Under the pieces are notes generated by a model. The model made no database searches. It saw nothing but the letters and a program-made list of their open reading frames with translations, and had not been told where the DNA came from. Below are positions 1-8,687 of a stretch of DNA of 44,634 nt, piece by piece; the stretch's first letter is position 1, and the number at the start of each line of letters is the position of its first letter. The position numbers and the translations under genes are program-made. Source of the DNA: Melioribacteraceae bacterium (GTDB lineage Bacteria; Bacteroidota; Ignavibacteria; Ignavibacteriales; Melioribacteraceae); NCBI GenBank assembly GCA_023230485.1, contig JALNXG010000028.1, positions 1-44,634 on the forward strand, read 5' to 3'.

Positions 1-1556
1 ATCTGTCCTTTATAAACAATATCTCCAGGTGTAATAAAGAATTTACCTCTATCCTGAAGTGAATCGATAGAATATGCAGTAGAAGGACCGGTTTCCATTG
101 ATATAATTACACCAGTATTGGTTTTATTAATAGCACCTTTAAAATATTCATATTGGAAAAAGCGATGATGCATTATAGCTTCGCCGGAAGTGGAAGTAAG
201 CATCTTAGTTCTTAAACCCATTAATCCTCGTGCGGGGATATGAAATTCAAGCTTCTGAAGAGTTCCTTTATTTTCCATTTTAGTTAATTCGCCGCGTCTG
301 GCTCCTACAAGTTCAATTACTTTACCGGCAAATTCGGCGGGTACATCAACAACTAATACTTCAATAGGTTCTGCTTTTTTACCATTAATTTCTTTATAAA
401 TTACTTTCGGTTCGCGAACTTGTAATTCAAATCCTTCACGTCTCATATTCTCAATTAAGATAGAAAGATGGAGAATACCTCTACCGGATACTTTGAAAGC
501 ATCGGCAGAACTTGTCTCTGCAACGCCTAGTGCAACGTTATGCTCAAGTTCCTTGAATAATCGATCTCTTAATTGGCGTGAGGTAACATACTTTCCCTCT
601 TTACCATAAAATGGGGAATTATTAACCATGAAAGTCATGCTAATTGTTGGTTCATCAATAGAAATAATAGGAAGCGGTTCAGGATTTTCTGAATCAGCAA
701 TCGTATCACCAATATCAATATCTTCAATTCCTACGATTGCACAAATATCGCCACAAGGAACTTCCTGAACCTCAGTTCTTACTAAACCATCAAATACGAA
801 AAGCTGTTTAATATTAACAGGATGAACAGAGCCATCTCTTTTAATAATAGAATTTTTTTCTGCTTTATTTAACGCACCCCTAAAAACTCTACCGATACCA
901 ATTCTACCTACATAATCATTATAATCGAGTGATGTTACTTGAATTTGGAGAGTACCTTCGGGCATTGGTGGCGGTGGAATTCGTTCTAATATTGTATCAA
1001 GGAGAGGAACTAAATTTTCTCTTGGGTCTTTAAGGTCTTTTACTGCCCAGCCGCTTCTTCCACTTGCATAAATTACGGGGAAATCAAGCTGGTCTTCATC
1101 TGCATCTAAATCAATAAAAAGATCATAAATTTCATCTAAAACTTCTTCTGGACGGTTATCAGGTCTATCAACTTTATTAATAATTACGATTGGTTTTAAT
1201 TGAAGTGCAAGAGCTTTTTCCAAAACGAATCGTGTTTGCGGCATAGGTCCTTCAAAAGAATCTACTAAAAGAAGAACACCATCTGCCATCTTAAGTACTC
1301 GTTCCACTTCACCACCGAAATCGGCGTGACCGGGTGTATCAATTACATTAATTTTATGTTCTTTGTATGGAATGCTGATATTCTTTGCGAGAATGGTAAT
1401 CCCTCGTTCTCTTTCAATATCGTTTGAATCGAGAAACTGATCTCTTACCACCTGATTTTTACGAAATACACTGCATTGCTTTAAAATCTGGTCTACTAAG
1501 GTCGTCTTTCCGTGATCAACGTGTGCTATTATTGCGATGTTTCTTATTTCTTTCAC
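1..1556 (-). CDS. typA: Ribosome-associated GTPase TypA/BipA, C-terminus cut by window edge
   Basis: Translation GTPase of the EF-G/LepA superfamily that binds the ribosome under stress and at low temperature and helps 50S assembly. Reading down the minus strand, the protein opens V-K-E-I-R-N-I-A-I-I-A followed by the P-loop AHVDHGKTT. The DTPGHADFGGEVER switch II and the NKVDRPDNRP base-recognition motif follow, then the TypA-specific C-terminal part (LQDRGKFFITPGD near the window start). The start is GTG at 1556, with AGGAG four bases upstream; the overlapping ATG at 1558 is followed at once by TGA and cannot be used. About 518 codons are present against roughly 600 in the family, so the last part lies outside the window. 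It is divergent from speA. Confidence 0.95.
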   Translation of the reverse strand, partial: MKEIRNIAIIAHVDHGKTTLVDQILKQCSVFRKNQVVRDQFLDSNDIERERGITILAKNISIPYKEHKINVIDTPGHADFGGEVERVLKMADGVLLLVDSFEGPMPQTRFVLEKALALQLKPIVIINKVDRPDNRPEEVLDEIYDLFIDLDADEDQLDFPVIYASGRSGWAVKDLKDPRENLVPLLDTILERIPPPPMPEGTLQIQVTSLDYNDYVGRIGIGRVFRGALNKAEKNSIIKRDGSVHPVNIKQLFVFDGLVRTEVQEVPCGDICAIVGIEDIDIGDTIADSENPEPLPIISIDEPTISMTFMVNNSPFYGKEGKYVTSRQLRDRLFKELEHNVALGVAETSSADAFKVSGRGILHLSILIENMRREGFELQVREPKVIYKEINGKKAEPIEVLVVDVPAEFAGKVIELVGARRGELTKMENKGTLQKLEFHIPARGLMGLRTKMLTSTSGEAIMHHRFFQYEYFKGAINKTNTGVIISMETGPSTAYSIDSLQDRGKFFITPGDIVYKGQ

Positions 1557-1627
1557 ATAACTCCTAATTAAAAAATATATAACCTATTAATATACAAAAA
1601 AAAATAAAAAACCGCATTTTGTTGATT

Positions 1628-1649
1628 ATCACTAAATCAGAGGAGTGAT
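1628..1649. promoter_or_regulatory. Inverted repeat between typA and speA, possible operator
   Basis: ATCACT at 1628-1633 and AGTGAT at 1644-1649 form a perfect 6-bp inverted repeat with a 10-base spacer. It lies in the 172-base divergent intergenic region, about 40 bases upstream of the proposed speA -7 element. A role as protein-binding site is only a guess. Confidence 0.2.
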
Positions 1650-1685
1650 TTTCGTACTATGTATAAAAAATTTAGTGGAATTTCA

Positions 1686-1693
1686 TATATTTG
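1686..1693 (+). promoter_or_regulatory. Candidate Bacteroidota-type -7 element of speA (TATATTTG)
   Basis: Matches the TAnnTTTG -7 consensus known from Bacteroidota sigma factors and ends 35 bases before the speA ATG. No clear TTTG -33 box is seen at the usual distance. The same octamer pattern recurs before priA, the amidotransferase gene, the Mug-type glycosylase gene and the ECF sigma gene. Confidence 0.35.
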
Positions 1694-1728
1694 TTTTTTG
1701 AATAAATATTTTAAAGAAAAGAGATAGA

Positions 1729-3624
1729 ATGAGAAAATGGCGTATTGAAGATTCAGCAGAACTTTATAATATCAACGGTTGGGGAATTAACTATTTCCAA
1801 ATCAATGACAAAGGAAATGTAGAAGTAACCCCCCGCAAAAATGGTGCTGCTGTTGATTTAAGAGAACTTATAGATGAACTTCAATTGAAAGATGTATCCC
1901 CTCCCGTATTAGTCCGTTTTACAGATATTTTGGATAGCCGAATTGAAAAGATGGCAAGCAGTTTTAAGATAGCTGCTGAAGAATATAATTTCAAAGCACA
2001 GAATTACATCATATATCCAATCAAAGTAAATCAGATGCGTCCAGTAGTGGAAGAGATTGTAGCACACGGAAAGAAATTTAATATTGGTCTCGAAGCCGGA
2101 TCTAAACCTGAACTCCATGCTGTGATTGCAATTAATACCGATAATGATTCACTAATCATCTGTAATGGATATAAAGACGAAGCATATATAGAACTGGCAA
2201 TTTTAGCTCAGAAGATGGGACGCCGTATTTTCGTAGTTGTAGAAAAATTGAATGAATTAAGACTGTTGATAAAAATTGCGAAGAAGCACAAAATAAAACC
2301 GAATGTTGGTATTAGAGTAAAACTCTCTTCTTCGGGCAGTGGTAAATGGGAAGACTCCGGCGGAGATGTCAGTAAATTCGGTTTAACTTCGTCTGAACTC
2401 CTTGACGCTCTTGATCTATTAGAAAAAAATAAATTAAAAGATAGCCTTAAACTAGTCCATTTCCATATCGGCAGTCAGATAAATAAAATTAGAAGATTCA
2501 AAGTTGCACTTCGTGAAGCATCACAGTTTTATGTTCAGCTTCATAAGAATGGATTCAAAGTTGAGTTTGTAGATATCGGCGGCGGATTAGGTGTTGATTA
2601 TGATGGCACACGTTCATCGAATAGCGATAGCAGCGTGAATTATAGTATTCAAGAATACTTAAACGATGCTGTTTCCACAATGGCAGATGTTGCGGAGAAA
2701 AATAAAATTCCACAGCCGAATATTATTACTGAATCAGGCAGATCACTTACTGCACATCATTCAGTTCTAATTTTTGAGGTGTTGGAATCTTCGAGTGTGC
2801 CTGTTTGGGATGATGATAATGAAGAAATAAAACCTGACGATCATGAATTGGTTCGCGATTTATATGCTATATGGGAATCACTAAATCAACCAAAAATGTT
2901 AGAAGTATGGCATGATGCACTACAAATAAGAGAAGAAGCATTAGAGAGATTTTCACTTGGTTTACTTGAGCTCAAAACGAGAGCGCAAATTGAACGTCTC
3001 TTTTGGTCGGTAGCAAAAGAGATTAATCAGATGACTAGCGAACTCAAACATTTCCCTGAGGAATTACTTTATCTAAAGAAATTATTATCAGATAAATATT
3101 TCTGTAACTTCTCTTTATTTCAGTCATTACCCGATGCATGGGCGATTGATCAAATATTCCCGATAATCCCAATTCAGAGATTAGAAGAAAAACCAGATAG
3201 AACTGCCACACTTCAAGATATTACATGCGATTCCGATGGTAAAATAGATAATTTTATTTCCACAAGAAATTTCTCTTATTACCTGCCGGTTCATTCGCTA
3301 AATAATAAAGACCGTTATTATATCGGTGTTTTCTTAGTCGGAGCATATCAAGAGATTCTCGGTGATCTTCATAATCTATTTGGAGATACTAATGCAGTTC
3401 ATATTTCAGTTGACGAAAAAGGTTATACAATTGATCAGATTATCGATGGTGAATCAGTTGCCGAAGTTTTAGATTACGTTCAATATGATGCAAAAAAATT
3501 AGTTAGGATTGTAGAGACTTGGGTTACATCCTCCGTTAAAGCGGGTAAAATTACTTCCGAAGAAGGGAAAGAATTTTTATCTAATTACAGATCGGGACTT
3601 TACGGATATACTTACTTAGAATAA
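1729..3624 (+). CDS. speA: Biosynthetic arginine decarboxylase
   Basis: PLP enzyme that converts arginine to agmatine, the first step of the agmatine route to putrescine and spermidine. It is a fold-III decarboxylase of the alanine racemase type. Visible landmarks are YPIKVNQ with the PLP lysine K99, GLEAGSKPEL (about 120-129), HFHIGSQ (244-250), the glycine-rich phosphate loop DIGGGLGVDYDG (282-293), an ESGRS motif near 340, and TCDSDGK in the C-terminal barrel. The length of 631 residues is typical of bacterial SpeA. The ATG has a purine-rich AAAGAGA just upstream. No agmatinase or agmatine deiminase gene lies next to it; a symmetric terminator follows the stop. Confidence 0.95.
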   Translation: MRKWRIEDSAELYNINGWGINYFQINDKGNVEVTPRKNGAAVDLRELIDELQLKDVSPPVLVRFTDILDSRIEKMASSFKIAAEEYNFKAQNYIIYPIKVNQMRPVVEEIVAHGKKFNIGLEAGSKPELHAVIAINTDNDSLIICNGYKDEAYIELAILAQKMGRRIFVVVEKLNELRLLIKIAKKHKIKPNVGIRVKLSSSGSGKWEDSGGDVSKFGLTSSELLDALDLLEKNKLKDSLKLVHFHIGSQINKIRRFKVALREASQFYVQLHKNGFKVEFVDIGGGLGVDYDGTRSSNSDSSVNYSIQEYLNDAVSTMADVAEKNKIPQPNIITESGRSLTAHHSVLIFEVLESSSVPVWDDDNEEIKPDDHELVRDLYAIWESLNQPKMLEVWHDALQIREEALERFSLGLLELKTRAQIERLFWSVAKEINQMTSELKHFPEELLYLKKLLSDKYFCNFSLFQSLPDAWAIDQIFPIIPIQRLEEKPDRTATLQDITCDSDGKIDNFISTRNFSYYLPVHSLNNKDRYYIGVFLVGAYQEILGDLHNLFGDTNAVHISVDEKGYTIDQIIDGESVAEVLDYVQYDAKKLVRIVETWVTSSVKAGKITSEEGKEFLSNYRSGLYGYTYLE

Positions 3625-3659
3625 ATAATTATAATAATCTTGATAAATTCTTATATTTC

Positions 3660-3684
3660 AACAGCCGCAATGAATGCGGCTGTT
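3660..3684. terminator. Bidirectional terminator between speA and the AzgA-type permease gene
   Basis: A perfect 10-bp GC-rich stem (AACAGCCGCA at 3660-3669, TGCGGCTGTT at 3675-3684) with a 5-base loop. It lies in the 71 bases between two convergent stops. The plus side is followed by GTATTT and the minus side by GAAATATAAG, so the U-tracts are weak. Confidence 0.75.
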
Positions 3685-3695
3685 GTATTTATAGA

Positions 3696-5027
3696 CTATA
3701 ATATTAATAACAAAATTGCCAATATATCAATAATAACAAGCATCCAACTTACTTCTTTTGTTTTTCCCAAAGCAAGTTTTATAACTGTCCACGAAATAAA
3801 ACTCCAAACGATACCTTGAGTAATTGAATAAGTAAGTGGAATTAAAATCATTCCGAAGAATGCAGGAATTGCATCATCAAATTGATCCCAATGAATTTTA
3901 GTAATCGGCTTCATCATAAAAACACCGACTAGAATAAGAGCGGGTGCGGTGGCGATTGATGGTACTACCGAAAGAAGTGGAGAAAGAAATATAAATGGCA
4001 AAAACAATAAACCAGCTACTATTGCAGTTAATCCGGTTCGTCCGCCCTCTTCCACACCTGTTGCAGATTCAATATAACTTGTAGCGGCAGAAGTGCCAAA
4101 TACACCTGAAAGAGTTGTGCCGAGTGCATCAACAATTAGTGCCTGTTTAACGTTGTTTGGTTCGCCGTTTTCATCTACTAAGTTTGCTGCTTCGGAAACG
4201 CCAATAAAAGTAGAGATAGAATCAAACATATCTGTAAATAGGAATGCAAATATAACTGGCCACATTGCCAATGTTAGCGAATTAATGAAATCTAATTTCA
4301 TAAAGACACTGAAATCCGGAGCTGAAAATATTCCGTTAAATGTTACTAAGGTTGCAGTACCAAAATTAATAGCCGTTGCATCACCCCATAATCTGCCAAT
4401 TGGAATAGCCATTATTGTAGTTAAAGCTATTCCAAAAATTAATGCCCCTTTAAATTTTTTAACAACAAAGAATGCAGTTAAAAGTAACCCAATTAAGAAT
4501 GTAATTGTAATAGCATCGAACTTGCCGATACTAACTAAAGTAGCTGGATTATCTACAACAAACTTAGCATTCACGAATCCGATAAAAGTAATGAATAAAC
4601 CAATACCGGCAGTGATAGCATAACGAATCTGCTTAGGTATAGCTTTTAGAATTTGAGTGCGGATATTAAAGACAGAGAGTAAAAGAAATATAACACCTGA
4701 CCAGAAAACGCCGCCGAGTGCAACTTCCCATTTTACACCCATTCCTAGAACCACAGAATAAGTGAAGAAAGCATTTAAGCCCATTCCTGGAGCTAATACT
4801 ATCGGGTTCTTTGCATAAATACCCATTGCTATACTGCTGAATGCACTTATTAAAATTGTTGCAGTTAAGACCCCTGAGAACGACATTCCGGTGGCGGATA
4901 CAATAGAAGGATTTACAACAATAATATACATTGTAGCGAGGAAAGTGGTAATGCCGGCGATGACTTCCGTTTTTACGTCAGTTTTGTATTTAGAAAATTC
5001 AAAATATTTTTCCATCATTTTTCCCAT
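3696..5027 (-). CDS. Purine (adenine/guanine/hypoxanthine) permease, AzgA/PbuG-type NCS2
   Basis: Inner-membrane proton symporter for purine bases. Hallmarks of the AzgA branch are TTFLATMYIIVVNPSIVSATGM near the N-terminus, NPIVLAPGMGLNAFFTYSVV, FLFTDMFDSISTFIG and the GTSAATSYIESATGVEEGGRTG loop, within 443 mostly hydrophobic residues. It is the last gene of a minus-strand operon, 5 bases after the stop of the outer-membrane barrel gene. The ATG at 5027 overlaps a GGGAAAA that could instead serve as a ribosome site for the in-frame ATG at 5018 (MMEKYFEF), so the start is uncertain by three residues. The exact purine preference cannot be read from the sequence. Confidence 0.9.
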   Translation of the reverse strand: MGKMMEKYFEFSKYKTDVKTEVIAGITTFLATMYIIVVNPSIVSATGMSFSGVLTATILISAFSSIAMGIYAKNPIVLAPGMGLNAFFTYSVVLGMGVKWEVALGGVFWSGVIFLLLSVFNIRTQILKAIPKQIRYAITAGIGLFITFIGFVNAKFVVDNPATLVSIGKFDAITITFLIGLLLTAFFVVKKFKGALIFGIALTTIMAIPIGRLWGDATAINFGTATLVTFNGIFSAPDFSVFMKLDFINSLTLAMWPVIFAFLFTDMFDSISTFIGVSEAANLVDENGEPNNVKQALIVDALGTTLSGVFGTSAATSYIESATGVEEGGRTGLTAIVAGLLFLPFIFLSPLLSVVPSIATAPALILVGVFMMKPITKIHWDQFDDAIPAFFGMILIPLTYSITQGIVWSFISWTVIKLALGKTKEVSWMLVIIDILAILLLIL

Positions 5028-5032
5028 TTAAA

Positions 5033-5725
5033 TTAAAAATTCCATTTAACTGCTAAGGTTGGATTTACTTTTATTTCATCTTGGAAAGGAAGGAAATTAT
5101 TACTGATTTCTATTTCTGTTCCAATTGATAAATGATTATCGAAATTATACCATAATTGTGGCTCGGTTAAGAAAACCATTTCTTTATCTGTGCCAATTAC
5201 ACCGGCTCTAAGATTTCTATCCTGAGTCCAGATATCAAGGAATCCTGTAAAATTAAGTTTTCCTTCAAAGAATGGTACAAACCAAACAGTAGTAAATTGA
5301 ACGTCAAGTCCATCGGATTTGTAGATTTTTTTAGCAAGAATATCTGTATTCAGAGTAACGAAACCGAGATCGATTGGATAACTTACACCGGCTAGCCATG
5401 ATTGATTTAGCGTACCGGAAAAATTACCTACGGGTGTAGGAATGGTTACAAAACCATCATTGTACTGAAGTGTAACAGAAAGTTTTTCATAAACTGTTAC
5501 GTAGCGTGCGATTTCCCAATATGCTAAAGAGATACTTTTATTACTGGGCATATTAAAATCGAAATCAACAAAGAAGAATGTAGCACCGTATTCGTCTGGT
5601 TTAAACATTTCCAAAGTAGTCGTAAAATATTTTCTATCTTCTCCAAGATCGTAATGAAGCTGGAGATTCTGAGCAGTTACTTTAGCTGCCATTAATAGAA
5701 TGAAAATGAGTAGTAATTTTTTCAT
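5033..5725 (-). CDS. Outer-membrane beta-barrel protein, DUF5020/Tsx-like, probable nucleoside channel
   Basis: 230 residues with a cleavable signal peptide (MKKLLLIFILLMAAKVTAQ) followed by alternating amphipathic strands rich in aromatic residues (LQLHYDLGED, YGATFFFVDFDF, LSVTLQYNDGF). The C-terminus ends ...LAVKWNF, with the terminal phenylalanine typical of Gram-negative outer-membrane barrels. Length and strand pattern resemble the DUF5020 group, which I relate to Tsx nucleoside channels; this is recollection of the family, not a search result. It sits between two nucleobase permease genes (21 bases after the first, 5 before the second), which makes nucleoside or nucleobase passage through the outer membrane the simplest role. 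Confidence 0.65.
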   Translation of the reverse strand: MKKLLLIFILLMAAKVTAQNLQLHYDLGEDRKYFTTTLEMFKPDEYGATFFFVDFDFNMPSNKSISLAYWEIARYVTVYEKLSVTLQYNDGFVTIPTPVGNFSGTLNQSWLAGVSYPIDLGFVTLNTDILAKKIYKSDGLDVQFTTVWFVPFFEGKLNFTGFLDIWTQDRNLRAGVIGTDKEMVFLTEPQLWYNFDNHLSIGTEIEISNNFLPFQDEIKVNPTLAVKWNF

Positions 5726-5746
5726 ACAAAAGTTCCTTATAATATA

Positions 5747-6970
5747 TTATGAATTTGTGTTTGGTAATAATCTATTTAATAAAATTCCGATGATACCTGC
5801 TAGACCAATTCCGGATAGTTGAAATTCACCCCAACCAAGAATCATATCGCCGATTCCAAATATTAGTATGATAGAGACAATAACAAGATTGCGCGATTTT
5901 GACATATCAGTTTTATTATTAACAAGAGTCCCGATGCCAATAGCGGCGATCATACCAAAAAGAAGAATCATTATTCCGCCCATGACCGGTGTGGGGATAG
6001 TTCTTAATACACCGCCAAGCTTTCCAAAGAATGCTAAGAGAATTGCAAAGACTGCTGCTACGGTCATCAATTTTGGATCAAATTTTTTAATTAATGTAAC
6101 TGCACCCGTAACTTCTGAATAAGTCGTGTTTGGTGGTCCGCCGAATATTGATGCAAAGAATGTAGCGACACCATCTCCGAGTAAGGTTCTATGAAGACCC
6201 GGCTTTTCTAAATAGTTTGTTTTCGCGGCATTAGAAATGGCAAGCACATCACCTACATGCTCAATTGCCGGAGCAATAGCCACTGGTAGAATAAATAAGA
6301 TTGCTCTTAGATCGAATTTTGGAAATTCATAAGTTCCATTTTCCAAAGCTGCAACCCAAGGAATAGAAAACCATTGTGAATTATTTACCGCATCAAAAGA
6401 TACCTTGCCGAGAATAACTGATAAAGTATAGCCTGCAATAATTCCGCATAAAATTGGTATCAAACGGAGTAGTCCTTTGCCCATCATTACAACTGCAATG
6501 GTAACAGATAACGAGAATAGAGCAACAATGACAGCAAGGTAATCAAGTTGTGTTCCGCCTGAAAAGTTTTTAGTCATTCCTACTGCCACCGGCGCAAGTT
6601 TTAAACCGATAACCATAATCACGGGACCTGTAACAACAGGCGGAAGCCATTTTTCAATTATGGAAATTCCTTTTACTTTTACTAGAACAGAAAGAATAAT
6701 ATAAACGACTACCGAACTTGCAAGACCGCCTAAAGTAGCTCCAACACCAAATTGCTGGATTCCCACCTGAATGGGAGCGATAAATGCAAAAGAGCTTGCC
6801 AAGAAAACCGGTACGCTGGCTTTAGTAATAAGCTGAAAAATAAGAGTGCCCGCACCGGCAGTAAATAATGCTATCGAGGGGTCTAAACCGGTCAATAATG
6901 GGACGAGAACCAATGCGCCGAATGCTACGAAGAGCATTTGTGCTCCTACAATGATATCATTTCCTTTCAT
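5747..6970 (-). CDS. Uracil/xanthine permease, UraA-type NCS2
   Basis: Inner-membrane nucleobase:proton symporter, 407 residues. Family marks include the N-terminal GAQMLFVAFGALVLVPLLTGLDPS, the glutamate-bearing APAIEHVGDVLAIS, and GGPPNTTYSEVTGAV. The two glutamates correspond to those that hold uracil in UraA. It is the first gene of a three-gene uptake operon. The ATG at 6970 has GAAGGTGAA just upstream. Its leader contains a strong intrinsic terminator only about 50 bases before the start, so expression may be set by premature termination. Xanthine or uric acid remains possible as substrate. Confidence 0.9.
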   Translation of the reverse strand: MKGNDIIVGAQMLFVAFGALVLVPLLTGLDPSIALFTAGAGTLIFQLITKASVPVFLASSFAFIAPIQVGIQQFGVGATLGGLASSVVVYIILSVLVKVKGISIIEKWLPPVVTGPVIMVIGLKLAPVAVGMTKNFSGGTQLDYLAVIVALFSLSVTIAVVMMGKGLLRLIPILCGIIAGYTLSVILGKVSFDAVNNSQWFSIPWVAALENGTYEFPKFDLRAILFILPVAIAPAIEHVGDVLAISNAAKTNYLEKPGLHRTLLGDGVATFFASIFGGPPNTTYSEVTGAVTLIKKFDPKLMTVAAVFAILLAFFGKLGGVLRTIPTPVMGGIMILLFGMIAAIGIGTLVNNKTDMSKSRNLVIVSIILIFGIGDMILGWGEFQLSGIGLAGIIGILLNRLLPNTNS

Positions 6971-7019
6971 TTCACCTTCAAATTAGTTAATTGAATAAAT
7001 AGTTCAGTTTATATAAAAA

Positions 7020-7048
7020 AAAAGAGCAGCCAAAATGACTGCTCTTTT
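7020..7048 (-). terminator. Intrinsic terminator inside the leader of the nucleobase permease operon
   Basis: Stem AAAAGAGCAG (7020-7029) with CTGCTCTTTT (7039-7048) and a 9-base loop. On the minus strand it is followed by an unbroken run of T. No gene is seen upstream on the minus strand, and the operon's first ATG is about 50 bases downstream. It may therefore be an attenuator, or the end of an unannotated small RNA. A plus-strand role is unlikely because no plus-strand gene precedes it. Confidence 0.7.
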
Positions 7049-7352
7049 ATTAAAGACAAATATTCATATAGAACAATTTAGTTCTAAAAAGTTCTGTTTC
7101 GTTTTTGAGTTTTGTAACCTTAATTTCTTCCACAGATTAGTCTTGTTGTCTTATTTTTTAAAGTAAATTAGGTAAATAACATTAATTATAAAGTTATTCT
7201 GAAAGGCTTCACGAAATAACAAAAGAAAATTAAGAAAAAAAAGGAATAAAAACAGCATTTTTTTATTTATGGGAAATATTTACTCTTTTTTATAACTATC
7301 TAATTTTATATGAGATTAGTATATTACGTTTTTCCATAAAAAATAATAGTGA
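7049..7352. other. Gene-free 304-base divergent region
   Basis: It separates the nucleobase operon (-) from the SpoIID operon (+). It holds AGAAC (7070-7074), GTTCT (7081-7085) and GTTCT (7091-7095), which allow two mutually exclusive short hairpins upstream of the leader terminator on the minus strand. I see no tRNA, no convincing small ORF, and no match to the purine riboswitch core or a PyrR-binding loop. The SpoIID start has no Shine-Dalgarno sequence. Confidence 0.5.
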
Positions 7353-8687
7353 ATGAATCAACCCGTAATCACAATAGGGATATTAGTAGAGAAAGAGATC
7401 ATATTCGATTTGTATGGTGAATTTTCATCGACTGTACTTGCAAGCCGTATGAGTGGCAGCTATAATGCTCATCTTACAGGCAGTAAAATTACTTTATCCA
7501 AAGATGGAATGCGTGTAGCCGAAAGCGATGCAATTCTTATTGTGCCAAATGATTACCTTACTGACTCATTTTTAATTAAGGATGTAGTTATTGGTAAAAA
7601 CTTCCATTGGGAAAAAAAGATAAATCAACGCTTTAGAGGAAGCATTAAGCTAATTATAGAAAACAATAAAATTTGTCTAATTAATATTTTATTTGTAGAA
7701 GATTATTTAGTAAGCGTAATTTCTTCAGAAATGAGTTCTAACTCATCTATTGAAATGTTGAAAGCGCATGCAATTATTTCACGAAGTTGGTTAATTGCTC
7801 AGCTTGATAAAAGATTGGAAGCTAGGACAATAATTGAATATCAGTTTAGACAGAAAGAAAATGAATTAATTAAATGGTATGATAGGGAAGACCATGAAAA
7901 CTATGATTTATGCGCCGATGATCACTGCCAGCGTTATCAAGGTATTGCCCGAATTGTAAACGATGCCGCTTTGCATGCAATTGATAAAACACGCGGAATT
8001 GTCCTGATGTATAATGATAAAGTTTGTGATACGCGCTATTCAAAATGCTGCGGAGGAATTAGTGAATCGTACGAAAATGTTTGGGAGCCGGTTGTCCATC
8101 CTTATCTTACTTCTATAATCGATTATAAATATGCCGCTGATGATTTTGATACCGAACTAGTAAAAGAGTATAATGCTTCTAAGTGGATAAAGAACAAGCC
8201 ACTTGCATTCTGCAATACAACTAATAAAAAAGTTCTTTCACAAGTACTTGTTGATTTTGATCAGTCGACTACCGATTTTTATAGATGGAAAGTGGAATAT
8301 ACTCAAGAAGAATTATCGAACTTAATTAAAGAAAAATCAGGAATTGATTTTGGAAATATATTAGACCTCATTCCGGTAGAAAGGGGCAATTCCGGAAGGA
8401 TAATAAAACTAAAAATTGTTGGTGATAAAAAAAGTTTAATTATCGGGAAGGAGCTTGAAATAAGGAGAGTACTTTCGAAGACACATCTTTATAGCTCTGC
8501 ATTTTTAGTAAAGAAAGAAGAAGTGAAAGATTCTATACCCAGTAAATTTATTCTTGAAGGTGCGGGGTGGGGTCATGGAGTAGGACTTTGTCAAATAGGC
8601 GCAGCAGTCATGGGCGATATGGGTTATAAGTTCGATGAAATTCTTTCACATTATTTCAAAGATGCTAATCTAAAGAAAATATATTAA
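7353..8687 (+). CDS. SpoIID/LytB-domain protein without export signal
   Basis: 444 residues. The SpoIID domain spans about 85-440. SpoIID enzymes are lytic transglycosylases acting on stem-peptide-free glycan strands. The putative catalytic Glu is E126 in VISSEMSSN, followed by the AHAIISRSW helix. A C-x3-H-C cluster (C187, H191, C192) and C232-C233 in SKCCGGISESYENVWE resemble the zinc site described for clostridial SpoIID. The closing motif GAGWGHGVGLCQIGA (about 403-417) is intact. The N-terminus (MNQPVITIGILVEKE) has no signal peptide or membrane segment, which is odd for a peptidoglycan enzyme. It is first in an operon and its TAA overlaps the next ATG by one base (TAATG). Confidence 0.88.
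   Translation: MNQPVITIGILVEKEIIFDLYGEFSSTVLASRMSGSYNAHLTGSKITLSKDGMRVAESDAILIVPNDYLTDSFLIKDVVIGKNFHWEKKINQRFRGSIKLIIENNKICLINILFVEDYLVSVISSEMSSNSSIEMLKAHAIISRSWLIAQLDKRLEARTIIEYQFRQKENELIKWYDREDHENYDLCADDHCQRYQGIARIVNDAALHAIDKTRGIVLMYNDKVCDTRYSKCCGGISESYENVWEPVVHPYLTSIIDYKYAADDFDTELVKEYNASKWIKNKPLAFCNTTNKKVLSQVLVDFDQSTTDFYRWKVEYTQEELSNLIKEKSGIDFGNILDLIPVERGNSGRIIKLKIVGDKKSLIIGKELEIRRVLSKTHLYSSAFLVKKEEVKDSIPSKFILEGAGWGHGVGLCQIGAAVMGDMGYKFDEILSHYFKDANLKKIY

Noticed and set aside
4093..4623. 176-codon plus-strand ORF inside the AzgA-type permease gene
   Set aside because: It is the antisense shadow of a highly hydrophobic conserved gene and its translation has no recognisable motif.
6971..7340. 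Purine or PyrR-type riboswitch in the nucleobase operon leader
   Set aside because: I could not find the conserved core of either element on the minus strand; only the terminator and short pairings are supported.
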